Under the pieces are notes generated by a model. The model did no database searches. It saw only the letters and a list, made by a program, of their open reading frames with translations, and was not told where the DNA came from. Made by a program: the position numbers and the translations under genes. Shown one piece after another: positions 1-8,300 of a stretch of 14,566 nt of DNA; within the stretch, counting starts at the first letter, position 1; each line of letters begins with the position of its first letter. Where the stretch lies: positions 1-14,566 of the forward strand of contig JAAAOD010000250.1 of assembly GCA_009908535.1 (NCBI GenBank), given 5' to 3'. The DNA is from Verrucomicrobiota bacterium. GTDB taxonomy: Bacteria > Verrucomicrobiota > Verrucomicrobiia > Opitutales > Oceanipulchritudinaceae.

Positions 1-1
1 C

Positions 2-385
2 GAGATGGACAAACCGCTCTCCCTCGTGCGCGGGGCTTCCGGCAAGGTCATTCTCGCCTTTCTCGAACCCGAGCAGCGCGAGGCGGTCCTGCGGGCGGAG
101 GCGGAGGCGCTCCCCGCCGGTGCCGGGACCGCCGCCGAGGGGGACCTCGCGGCCACTCTCGGGGAGATCCGGCGGAAGCATTTCTGGATTTCCGAGGGCG
201 AAAAGCTGCCCGGGGCCTGCGGGATCGCCGCGCCCGTTTTCAATACCGACGGGGTGGCGGGCTGCCTCTGCCTGACCGCCCCGCGGGAGACGCTGCCCGC
301 CTCCGGCCTCGACGACATCGGCCGGGCCATTGCCCGCCACGCCCGCTCCCTTTCCAAAAACCTCGGAGCCGACCCTTTTCCATGA
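2..385 (+). CDS. IclR-family transcriptional regulator, C-terminal effector domain (5' end outside window)
   Basis: This is the C-terminal ligand-binding half of an IclR-type regulator. The reading frame is open to the left edge, so the ATG at base 5 is probably internal and the winged-helix domain lies outside the window. Family signatures seen are the GASGKVILAFL stretch, which matches the ASGKAlLA motif opening the effector domain, an IRR..F..SEGE..PG segment, the core GIAAPVFNTDG strand-turn, and a final helix ending ARSLSKNLGA, which matches the usual A..iS..LG end. IclR proteins usually control nearby catabolic genes in response to a small organic acid. Here the stop overlaps the start of the CoA-transferase (ATGA), so regulator and enzymes are probably one transcript and translationally coupled. 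The inducer cannot be deduced. Confidence 0.88.
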   Translation, partial: EMDKPLSLVRGASGKVILAFLEPEQREAVLRAEAEALPAGAGTAAEGDLAATLGEIRRKHFWISEGEKLPGACGIAAPVFNTDGVAGCLCLTAPRETLPASGLDDIGRAIARHARSLSKNLGADPFP

Positions 386-1611
386 CCGAACAAAATCCCC
401 CCACGTACCCACTGCATGGCTACAAAGTCCTCGACCTGACGACCTTTCTGTCGGGACCCTTCTGCACGCAGGTCCTCGCCGACCTCGGCGCGGACGTCGT
501 GAAGGTGGAATCGCCCAAGGGCGACAGCAGCCGCCACATCCCGCCGCACTTCGTCGGGGAGGACAGCGCCTACTTCCTCGCCAACAACCGCAACAAGCGC
601 TCCCTGACGGTGAACCTGAAAACGGCGGAGGGCCTTCGCGTCGTTCGTGAGTTGATGGGACGCGCCGATGTCGTGGTGGAGAACTACCGCCCCGGGGTGG
701 CGAAGCGACTGGGGCTGGATCCCGCGGAGATCCGGCAGGCGCACCCGCGGCTCGTCTGGGCCTCCATCAGCGGTTTCGGGCAGGACAGCCCATGGCGGGA
801 CCGGCCGGCCTACGACATGATCGTGCAGGCCTTGTCGGGCGTGATGAGCCTGACGGGGGAGAAAGGACGCCCCGCCGTGCGCCTCGGCATTCCGGCGGGG
901 GACACGGTGGCGGGCCTGTACGCCGCCGTGGCCATCAACGCCGCCCTTGCCGACCGGGAGCGCAGCGGGGAGGGGCGCTATATCGATGTCGCCATGCTCG
1001 ACTGCCAGCTGGCGATGCTTTCCTACCAGAGTGCCTACGCTCTCATTGGCGGGGTGACGCCGCAGCAACAGGGTGCCCGGCACGACTCCATTCCCACCTA
1101 CCGCTCCTTTTGCGGCGGCGACGGACGCGAATTCGTGGTCACGGCCAATACGGAAAGGATGTGGGAACAGCTTTGCGAGGTCATCGGCATGGGGTCCCTT
1201 GCCGAAGATGCGCGCTTTGCCGACGGCAACCGCAGGCACGAGAACCGGAAGGAGCTCTGGCCGATTCTCGAGGAGGCCTTTGCGGGCGGGGACGCGGCCG
1301 ACTGGGTGGACCGGCTCGTTGCCAACGGGGTTCCCGCGGCGCTGATCAAGAACGTACCGGAGGCTCTCGACGATGCGCGGGAATCCGGTCGCGGCATGAT
1401 CACGCCCATGACGAACGAGGACGGCGAGCAAATCGAGGTGGTGGGCAACCCGATCCATCTCGACCGGACACCCGATGACGAGGCCGCCTATCCTCCGGCC
1501 CTCGGGCGGCACTCCGTCGAGGTGGTCCGGGATTGGTTGTCCTATTCCAACGCGGAAATCGATGAGCTGCGGGCCGCCGGCGCCATGGAAACGGGAAAGG
1601 GCGGGGGATGA
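382..1611 (+). CDS. Class III CoA-transferase (CaiB/BaiF family)
   Basis: This 409-residue protein has the usual length of family III CoA-transferases, which move CoA between carboxylic acids through an aspartyl-CoA thioester. The N-terminal GYKVLDLTTFLSGPFCTQVL and LADLGADVVKVESP segments are the hallmark Rossmann-like start, with NNRNKRSLTVNLK and VVVENYRPGVAKRLGL following. The expected nucleophile is Asp174 in the GIPAGDTVAGL segment, matching the catalytic Asp of formyl-CoA transferase. The start is the ATG of an ATGA overlap with the IclR gene, and the stop overlaps the next start in the same way. Context with a hydrolase, a dehydroquinase homologue and an SDR suggests activation of an organic acid for degradation. 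The acid cannot be named; formyl-CoA, carnitine and succinyl-CoA:acid transferases all share this fold. Confidence 0.95.
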   Translation: MTEQNPPTYPLHGYKVLDLTTFLSGPFCTQVLADLGADVVKVESPKGDSSRHIPPHFVGEDSAYFLANNRNKRSLTVNLKTAEGLRVVRELMGRADVVVENYRPGVAKRLGLDPAEIRQAHPRLVWASISGFGQDSPWRDRPAYDMIVQALSGVMSLTGEKGRPAVRLGIPAGDTVAGLYAAVAINAALADRERSGEGRYIDVAMLDCQLAMLSYQSAYALIGGVTPQQQGARHDSIPTYRSFCGGDGREFVVTANTERMWEQLCEVIGMGSLAEDARFADGNRRHENRKELWPILEEAFAGGDAADWVDRLVANGVPAALIKNVPEALDDARESGRGMITPMTNEDGEQIEVVGNPIHLDRTPDDEAAYPPALGRHSVEVVRDWLSYSNAEIDELRAAGAMETGKGGG

Positions 1612-2423
1612 GGCCGCCCGCCGAGGAAGCCGTGGTCTTTTCCTCCGGTGTAGCGACCTCGTGGCTACGCTTCGGCCCGGGAGCGGAGGGTGGCGGAAAG
1701 CAGCTGCTGGCCCTGCACATGCTGGGCCTCGAGGGACGCTCCTTTGCCGGACTGGCCGCGGAACTTCCTGCGGACTGGACCCTGCATGCCTTCGACCAGC
1801 GCGGCCACGGCGCCGCCGCGGCCTCGCCGCCGCGGGGTTTCGAGGATTTTGTCGCGGACGCCCGCGAAGCCCTTGACCGCATTGAGGCGGAGCAGGTCCA
1901 CCTTCTCGGCTGTTCCCTCGGGGGCGCGGTTGCAGCGATGGCCGCGGCGGAGGCGGCGAACCGTGCGCGGATCGCCTCCCTTACCCTTGTCGCCACGCCG
2001 GAAAAGGGGCGACGGATTTTCGCGGAGCGGGCGACGGCGCAGGCGGAAGGTTCCCTTGAGCCGGCCCTGCGGCGTACACTCGAGCGCTGGTTTGCGGAGG
2101 TTCCGGCGCCGGCGCTCGGCGATCAGGTGCGCGCCTCAATGCGGAAAATGTCGCCGGGCGGTTACGATGCCTGCTGGCGTGCCTTTGCGGAATTCAGCGG
2201 CTACGGAGCCCTTGCTCCCTTTCTGCCGCGGACTCTCTGCCTTGCCTTTGGCGAGGACCGGTCCACGCCTCCTTCCGATCTCGATGCCATCGCGCAGACC
2301 CTCCGCGGCGGCGGCGTTGCCGTCGAGCGCGCGGACATCGCGGGGGCGGGGCATGCCGGCCTCCTTGTCCGGCCAGCGGAATTGGCTGGCCACCTTAACC
2401 GCTTCCTTCTGAATCCAACCTGA
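1608..2423 (+). CDS. Alpha/beta hydrolase, 3-oxoadipate enol-lactonase (PcaD)-like
   Basis: This 271-residue alpha/beta-hydrolase has a visible catalytic triad: nucleophile Ser103 in GCSLGG, acid Asp217 in AFGEDRSTPP, and His249 in GAGHAGLL. The FDQRGHG segment before the nucleophile is the usual oxyanion-side loop. The cap region has RWFAEV followed by SPGGYDACWRAF, which resembles the RWF...GYaacc.A pattern of 3-oxoadipate enol-lactonases, enzymes that open an enol-lactone ring. No signal peptide is present, so it should be cytoplasmic. The start overlaps the CoA-transferase stop (ATGA). An enol-lactonase next to a CoA-transferase is reminiscent of the 3-oxoadipate pathway, but that pathway normally uses a two-subunit class I CoA-transferase, so the comparison is only suggestive. 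Generic esterase or thioesterase activity remains possible. Confidence 0.88.
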   Translation: MRPPAEEAVVFSSGVATSWLRFGPGAEGGGKQLLALHMLGLEGRSFAGLAAELPADWTLHAFDQRGHGAAAASPPRGFEDFVADAREALDRIEAEQVHLLGCSLGGAVAAMAAAEAANRARIASLTLVATPEKGRRIFAERATAQAEGSLEPALRRTLERWFAEVPAPALGDQVRASMRKMSPGGYDACWRAFAEFSGYGALAPFLPRTLCLAFGEDRSTPPSDLDAIAQTLRGGGVAVERADIAGAGHAGLLVRPAELAGHLNRFLLNPT

Positions 2424-2439
2424 GAATCCCCGAAGAACC

Positions 2440-2976
2440 ATGTCGACCCCCCATTCCTTCAGCATCGAACGCAGCTCGCGCCATCCGCACCGGATCGCCG
2501 TCATCGACGGCCCGAACATGTCGAGTCTCGGCAACCGGTCCCGTAAAGTCTACGGCAGCATCCAGTCCCTTGATGACCTCAAGGCCTTTGTCGTGGACTT
2601 CGGGCGCAGGCTTGGCGTGGAGGTGGAGACCTTCTCTTCCAATTACGAAGGCGCGCTCCTTGAATTCATTCATGAAAGCGCCGGCCGCGTGGACGGCTAC
2701 ATTATCAACCCCGCCGGCAGTACCACGGTGGGGGAGGCGGTGCGCCATGCCCTCGAGGACACCGAACGACCGGTCATGGAGGTGCATTTCGCCAATATCA
2801 TGGCGGCGGAGGGAATGCCGCGGGGCCTGACCAGCGGACGGTTGCGTTCCGTCTTCACCCATTCCGCGACGGGACTTTGCATGGGTATGCGGCAATACAG
2901 TTATGCCGGTGCCCTGACCGCGCTGACCCTTTCCCTCGATGACCCGACCTTCCTTGGCAAGGGGGATGCGGAGTAG
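2440..2976 (+). CDS. Type II 3-dehydroquinate dehydratase homologue with altered substrate-binding residues
   Basis: The 178-residue protein matches the compact type II dehydroquinase fold, with about 18 extra N-terminal and 10 to 15 extra C-terminal residues. Conserved elements are GPNMSSLG (Asn26), the lid SRKVYGS with Arg35 and Tyr38 (catalytic Arg/Tyr), SNYEG, the IINP strand (Asn90) and EVHFAN with His116 (catalytic His). Compared from memory with the M. tuberculosis enzyme, His81 of the THTS motif is Thr96, Asp88 is His103, Ser103 is Ala118, and Arg112 aligns with Pro127 (Arg128 lies one position later). These residues bind the C4/C5 hydroxyls and the carboxylate. The chemistry (water elimination beside a ketone) may be kept while the substrate differs. 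Its place between a PcaD-like hydrolase and an SDR fits catabolism better than shikimate biosynthesis. Confidence 0.85.
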   Translation: MSTPHSFSIERSSRHPHRIAVIDGPNMSSLGNRSRKVYGSIQSLDDLKAFVVDFGRRLGVEVETFSSNYEGALLEFIHESAGRVDGYIINPAGSTTVGEAVRHALEDTERPVMEVHFANIMAAEGMPRGLTSGRLRSVFTHSATGLCMGMRQYSYAGALTALTLSLDDPTFLGKGDAE

Positions 2977-3002
2977 CCGCCACTGCCGCGGAGGAAAGGC
3001 CC

Positions 3003-3782
3003 ATGAAAGCCGAAGAGACCCGCTCTCCCTCCTCCCCGTGGCGGGAGACGATCGCCCTTGTGACGGGGGCTGCTTCGGGGATCGGCCATGCCGTGGCCGC
3101 CCTCTTCAAGGACGAGGGCATGGTCGTGGGCGCCCTCGACCGCGATCCCGGGGAGGTGCCGGAGGGCTGCGTGCCGCTTTGTGCCGATGTCCGCGAACCG
3201 GAGGCGGTGAAGACGGCGATCGCCGCCTTTGCGGAACCGTACGGGCGCCTTGATGTCCTCGTGAACAACGCCGGGATCAGTTTTGTCGGTACGGTGGAGG
3301 ACGGAACGGAGGAAGACTGGCAGCGCGTCATCGACATCAATCTCTGCGGGCAGATGCGGGTGCTCCGGGCCTCCCTGCCGTGGTTGCGTAAGTCCGTCGC
3401 CGCCTCCGTGGTCATGATGTCCTCCTGCAGCGCCCTGAACGGGTTGCCGCAGCGCGCCCTTTATTCGGCTTCCAAAGGCGCCGTGGAGGCGCTTTCCCAT
3501 GCCGTTGCGGCGGACCTCGTCCGCGAGGGGATCCGTGTGAACAGCCTCAGCCCCGGAACCGTGCGGACGCCCTTCATGGAGAGGATCATCGCCCGGGCGG
3601 CCGACCCCGAGGCTAAGCGCCGCGAATTCGCGCAACGCCAGCCGACGGGAAAAATGGTGGAGCCCGGGGAGGTTGCCCGCGCCGCGCTCTTCCTTGCCGA
3701 TCCGCGCAACGCCTCTCTTACGGGGACCACGCTTGCCGTCGATGGCGGGATGGGGTCCCTGCGCCTTCCGCGCGAGGACTGA
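3003..3782 (+). CDS. Classical short-chain dehydrogenase/reductase (NAD(P)-dependent)
   Basis: This 259-residue protein has all the marks of a classical SDR. The cofactor motif TGAASGIG is at 21-28, NNAG at 88-91, the structural Asn at about 113, the catalytic Ser at 140-141, and the YSASK catalytic Tyr154/Lys158. The SLSPGTVRTPF segment and the C-terminal LTGTTLAVDGGMG are typical of the sugar and hydroxy-acid dehydrogenase branch. An Asp at the end of the second strand (GALDRD, Asp46) favours NAD(H) over NADP(H), by family rule. The start is supported by a purine-rich GGAGGAAAGG at 2990-2999. As the last gene of the IclR operon it could oxidise a hydroxyl to the ketone needed for the dehydratase-like step. 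The substrate is unknown. Confidence 0.95.
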   Translation: MKAEETRSPSSPWRETIALVTGAASGIGHAVAALFKDEGMVVGALDRDPGEVPEGCVPLCADVREPEAVKTAIAAFAEPYGRLDVLVNNAGISFVGTVEDGTEEDWQRVIDINLCGQMRVLRASLPWLRKSVAASVVMMSSCSALNGLPQRALYSASKGAVEALSHAVAADLVREGIRVNSLSPGTVRTPFMERIIARAADPEAKRREFAQRQPTGKMVEPGEVARAALFLADPRNASLTGTTLAVDGGMGSLRLPRED

Positions 3783-3795
3783 AGACGATCCGCCG

Positions 3796-5112
3796 TCAGG
3801 TCGCGGGGGACCGGTCAAGGAGGGTGAGCCAGTCCGAGGCGGGCGGGGTGGTGAAAGCCGGTTGCCCGTGGGCGGTCCATTCAAGGCGGCCCTCGCTCCA
3901 CTCCCCGGTGGCGGGATCGAAGTGCCGGATGCGGTTTCCCGCTTCAAAGGCATCCTGCTGAAGAACGATTTCTCCGCCGACCGGTTGATAGACAACCAAC
4001 GAGGAGTCGGTTGCGGCGGCCTTCACCGTTTCCTCCGGATTTGTCCATCCCGGCTGGTTGGACAGAACGTGGTTGGCCGGTTGCAGGCGGTGCCATTCCA
4101 CCTCCCGGAAGAACTCCCGGATATGTTGCAGACCGGTAATTCCCTCGCTTTCGAGGCAGTCGTGCCACGGCGGCCCGTCCCAGAAATCCCCGTGGCCCTC
4201 GGCCGCCTCCCCGTCTTCGCGCAACCACGCCCAGATTCCGGTGGTCCCGTAGGCGATGCCCGCGGTGGGGGCGCTCAACAGCGACCAGAGGCTTCCGCGG
4301 CGGACATGGAAGGCGCCGTGGAGCTCTTTGCTGTGATAGCATTTCGCCCTCTCGTAATTCGGCTCCGTATCGAGAAAGGGAATACCGAGGGCCTGCCAGC
4401 GGCGGGAAAACGGCCCCTCCAGCTGCCAGCGCAGATCCCGCTCCGCGTTGCCGTGCCCGCTCTGCACGGAGACGAAGCTGTACCACGGTTCCTCCGCGAA
4501 GAGATCGCCGACCCATGTACAGCCGCAGGGATGCATCGTCGCGTTGGCTTCCGGATGGCCCGCGAAGACCTCGCGCCCGATGCGGCACCACATGCGACGG
4601 AAATCATTGCCAAGGTAATTGCCGTCCCCGGCGAGAATCCAGAGCGGATGGTGTTTCTGCCAGCGATCGACCATGCGCCGGCCCATGGTGATCATCGTCG
4701 CTTCCGTAAAGAGCGGATGGACCGAATCCATGCCGCGAAAGGCCTCCTTTCCCTCCGGATGGGGATTGTTCGTCCAGAAAAGGACGGGCGAGGGGACAAG
4801 GCCGGCCTCGGCAAGGATCGCGAAGGTGCGGTCCATGGCGGCAAAGGCCTCGGGGTTTTCCACCGGCCCGTCGGCGGTTTCCTCGAACAGGGGACCGTGG
4901 AGCGGCTCGGCGCATCCGCGCCATGGGGTGAGGACAAACTGGATGACGGTGAAGCCCTGCGCGGCGCGCCGTTCCACATAGGTCCGCCATTCCGCTTCGG
5001 TTCCTTTGAGGGCGCCGTTCCATGCCGTGTCGGCAAGGTAGAAAAACGGTTCTCCGGCGCCATCGACAAAATGACGGCCACGCGGACGGGGAAGGTGAGG
5101 GGAGGTTTTCAT
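3796..5112 (-). CDS. DUF4038/apiosidase-like glycoside hydrolase (GH140-like), no signal peptide
   Basis: This 438-residue protein starts at the ATG at 5112. An in-frame TTG at 5157 would add 15 residues that do not look conserved. It begins with the DUF4038 pattern FVDGAGEPFFYLADTAWNGALKGTEAEW, followed by a TIM-barrel core. Candidate catalytic residues are Asp163 in WILAGDGNY and Glu250 in FLDTEPNYE, matching the Asp and the LDxEPxYE Glu known from GH140 apiosidases. The last 90 residues (VVYQPVGGEIVL to SDWLTLLD) look like the small C-terminal beta-sandwich often fused to DUF4038. No signal peptide is visible, although characterised relatives are often exported. It converges on the SDR, with only 13 bases between the stops, and diverges from the SGNH gene. 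Apiose specificity is not shown; other glycosides are possible. Confidence 0.88.
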   Translation of the reverse strand: MKTSPHLPRPRGRHFVDGAGEPFFYLADTAWNGALKGTEAEWRTYVERRAAQGFTVIQFVLTPWRGCAEPLHGPLFEETADGPVENPEAFAAMDRTFAILAEAGLVPSPVLFWTNNPHPEGKEAFRGMDSVHPLFTEATMITMGRRMVDRWQKHHPLWILAGDGNYLGNDFRRMWCRIGREVFAGHPEANATMHPCGCTWVGDLFAEEPWYSFVSVQSGHGNAERDLRWQLEGPFSRRWQALGIPFLDTEPNYERAKCYHSKELHGAFHVRRGSLWSLLSAPTAGIAYGTTGIWAWLREDGEAAEGHGDFWDGPPWHDCLESEGITGLQHIREFFREVEWHRLQPANHVLSNQPGWTNPEETVKAAATDSSLVVYQPVGGEIVLQQDAFEAGNRIRHFDPATGEWSEGRLEWTAHGQPAFTTPPASDWLTLLDRSPAT

Positions 5113-5304
5113 GGAAAGTTTGTCGTCGGTATCGGTGCGTTGGACGGAAATTTCCAAGCAGCATGGTTGGCATCTCTCAGGATCCTTAAGCCCGTTCCGA
5201 TTCCGGTCGCACTGAAACCGTTGAGGTCGGGTGGGTGCTCATCAACCGATTTATTTATTCGCGACCTCGGCCTTTCGTCCGATCCGCACCAAGATTTATT
5301 AACG
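5113..5304. promoter_or_regulatory. Divergent intergenic region between the GH140-like and SGNH genes
   Basis: These 192 bases separate two divergent starts and must hold the promoters for both unless transcripts enter from outside. The right part (about 5240-5302) is clearly richer in A and T than the surrounding DNA, with ATTTATTTATT and GATTTATTAAC stretches. No convincing pair of -35/-10 boxes was found, and no Shine-Dalgarno sequence precedes the ATG at 5305. Shared control of the two glycan genes is an inference from the arrangement. Confidence 0.4.
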
Positions 5305-8300
5305 ATGTGTCTCCCCTGCTCCTTTTCGCCTCGCCGCCTTCTTCTCGCGGCCAGTTTCCTTCTTTATCCGCTTCTGCTCCCGGCGGAGGACCTGAGGGTG
5401 TACCTGTTGGGCAACAGCCTGACCGACGACGTGCTCTACGAGGGGCTCGCGAACATCGCGGCGGAGGGGGGCGACAACCTCACGTACGGTCGGCATGTCA
5501 TTCCCGGAGCGCCCATCTGGTGGCTATGGGAACATCCGGCCGACGGGTTCACCGCTTCCGGCTTCGGGTATTATCCGGAAGCTTTCGAGGAGGGTACATG
5601 GGACGCGGTCACCCTGCAGCCGTTCGCCGGCTATGCGAAGGAGCGGGATTACGCGCGCTATTTCGCGCAATCCCTGCGCGGGGAGGGAACCTTCGGCCCG
5701 GCGGCGCCGCAGGTCCCGGGTCCGGGCGACCCCACCGGGATCAGTCCGGAGGCGGTACTGTACATCTACGCGCAGTGGCCCAGCGGCAGCAACGCCGGCT
5801 GGGACAGTGCCGCATGGCTGCAGGGGGATCCCCTGCAGGACCGCACCGCCGCCTATTACGAAGAGCTTGTCGCCGATTTGCGCGGCCTCGAACCGGCGAC
5901 GGATTTTTATCTTATCCCGGTCGGGCACGTCTTCCATGAGCTGCACCAGCAGGCGCGGGCCGGAAAAATTCCCGGGATCGCGGGCCAGGGGGACTGGATG
6001 CAGGACAGCGTGCACCTGAACGACCGCGGCAGCTATGTGGCCGGGCTGACCTTTTACACCGTCCTTTATGGCGCCGATCCGCGTGGGCAGAATGTCGTTG
6101 CGCCCTACACCATCACGGAGGACCAGGCCACGGCGGTGCAGGAGGCGGTCTGGAAGGTGGTGTCCCGACACCCGCTCTGTGGCCTTGCCGATTCCCTCGT
6201 CATCGACACCCCCTCCCTTCCGGACATGCTGGTGGGCGCGGCGTATACGAAGACGCTTTCCACCGCCCTTGCCGACGGGGAGGTGACATGGAGCCTTGCC
6301 GCCGGGAACCTGCCCGCCGGCATCGACCTCCTTTCCGACGGAACCCTGACCGGAACCGCGACCACGCCGGGATTCTTCGACCTGACCCTGCGCGCGGAGG
6401 ACGCCTCCGGCGCATCGGACGAGCGCGCCTACTGCCTGCTCGTTGTTTCGGACGACCCGCCGCGGATCCGCACCCATGCCCTCCCGGCGGCGCATTACGG
6501 CGAGCCCTATTCCGTGCAGCTCCAGAGCGAAGGCGGATTGCCGCCGATGACATGGGAAGTCATGGACGGCGACCTTCCCCACGGGCTCAGCCTCTCTTCT
6601 AACGGACGGCTTTCCGGAACCCCGACAAGTGTACGGGAGACCTTCGACCTTACCGTCAGCGTGACGGATGCTGTCGCCGGGACGGGAACGCGCATCCTCT
6701 CCCTCATCGTCAGGGAGCCACTCGAAGGTACCCTCCTCTCGCCGCCCCTGGCCGCGAAACCCAGCCTCGACGGCCAGCTCGACGAGGCTTTCTGGAGCTT
6801 GCCCCATCCCATCGCGACGCCTTTGCAGGGAACGACCGACGACGAAGCCTTCTTCAGTGTGCGATGGGACGGCGACGGCCTCTACCTCGCGGTGGAGGTC
6901 AGCGACGACACGGTTGTTGCCGGTGAGGACGCCCTCCATGTTTTCCTCGACGGCAATCATGACCGCGAAGCCGTCTACAACGTCGATGACCGGCAGATCG
7001 TCCTTGATCCCGCCGGGAGCTGGTTCGAGCTGAACGGCCGTTCCGACGGGATCGAGACGGCCGTCGTCGCCGGAGCGGATGGCTACGCCGCGGAGCTTTT
7101 TATCCCTTTCAGCAACCTCGACAAGGTTGACGACGGCCAGACCCCGACCCTCGGGCTGGACCTCGCCTTCGTTGACGTTGACTCCCCGGGGGGCGCCGCC
7201 GCCGTGAAAGTCCATGGGGCGACCGATCCGAACAATCCGGCCCCCCTCGACATGGAAAACCTCGTCCTCGCCATCGCCCCGCTTACGGAAAACCTTCTCC
7301 TTGACTCCGCTTTCGACCAGGGGCCGGGAAAACTTCCGTATCCCGGCCAGGCCAGCACCGCCGAGGCGGGCGCCGGATGGATTGCCAACGGCGTCCCCTC
7401 GCGACCGTTCGCCAGTGTGGACGGAAACGGTTACGGGTACCCCGACGACGCCCTGCGGGTGTACGGAGATACGCATAATGTATCCATTTTTCAGGTCATT
7501 GAGGACCAGCAGGCCACGACGGGAAGGGGCTACCTGCATTTTGACGTGAAGCTTGCCTCCCCGAACACGGCGTACCGGCTTTTTGGCTACAACGGCGAGC
7601 CTTCCGCGGTGGACCCGAAGATCGGGGTCCGGACCGTCGATCATCCCGTGGACGCGGGAACTCCCGACGGCGTTCTCCTCTCGGGGGACTTTTCCGCAAT
7701 TCCCGAAAGCGCGACCTGGCGCGAAGTCGCCATCCCGGTCGATTTCGGAAGCGGATTCGACTACCTGATCCTTGTCTTCAGCGGCGACGGCAGCGACACC
7801 GACGTGGACGCCCGGCTGGACAACGTCCGGCTCGGACCCGTGCTGGCGGAAAGTCTGCGGACAACGGGCGCCGCCTCGCCCGGGCCCGGATCGACCCTGC
7901 TCGCGGCGGACTTCACCGGTGCCGATCCCGGCCTGAATCTCCCATGGACGCGGACGCACCTTCTCGCCGAGGGGCTGGGCTACAGCGGAATCGAGGGCAA
8001 CAACATCACCGGAGAGGCCGGGGACGACGCCCTTTTCTACTACAACAACCACTCCGCCTCGGTCTCCACCCTCGAGGAAACGGTCGCGGATGGCGAATAC
8101 CTTGCCTTCTCCCTGCAGGCGACCGAGGGGTCCATGGATCTTTCCGGCGCGACCTTCCAGTTCGTCATCAACCGGGGCGGCTCCAACCAGAGCGCGGAAA
8201 GGTTCGCGGTCCATTCCAGCGTCGACGGGTTCGCGGCGGAGGACGCTCTTTTTGTCTCCGAGGCCGTTCCCGGTTCGCAATCGGTCCCGGTGGCCTTTGC

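Noticed and set aside
3783..3795. Possible terminator between the convergent SDR and GH140-like genes
   Set aside because: Only 13 bases separate the stops, and no stem with a T-run was found there or just inside the gene ends.
2901..3995. Open frame of 364 residues on the minus strand opposite the first SDR
   Set aside because: It is rich in Arg, Gly and Pro, lacks motifs, and overlaps an intact SDR and the end of the GH140-like gene.
3673..5304. Upstream extension of the SGNH frame as an N-terminal domain of about 540 residues
   Set aside because: This part is antisense to the GH140-like gene and overlaps the SDR end. A proper signal peptide begins at the ATG at 5305, which fixes the real start.
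5524..8280. Open frame of 918 residues on the minus strand inside the SGNH gene
   Set aside because: It is antisense to a protein with clear domains and a signal peptide, shows no recognisable motif, and has a composition typical of the reverse reading of GC-rich coding DNA.
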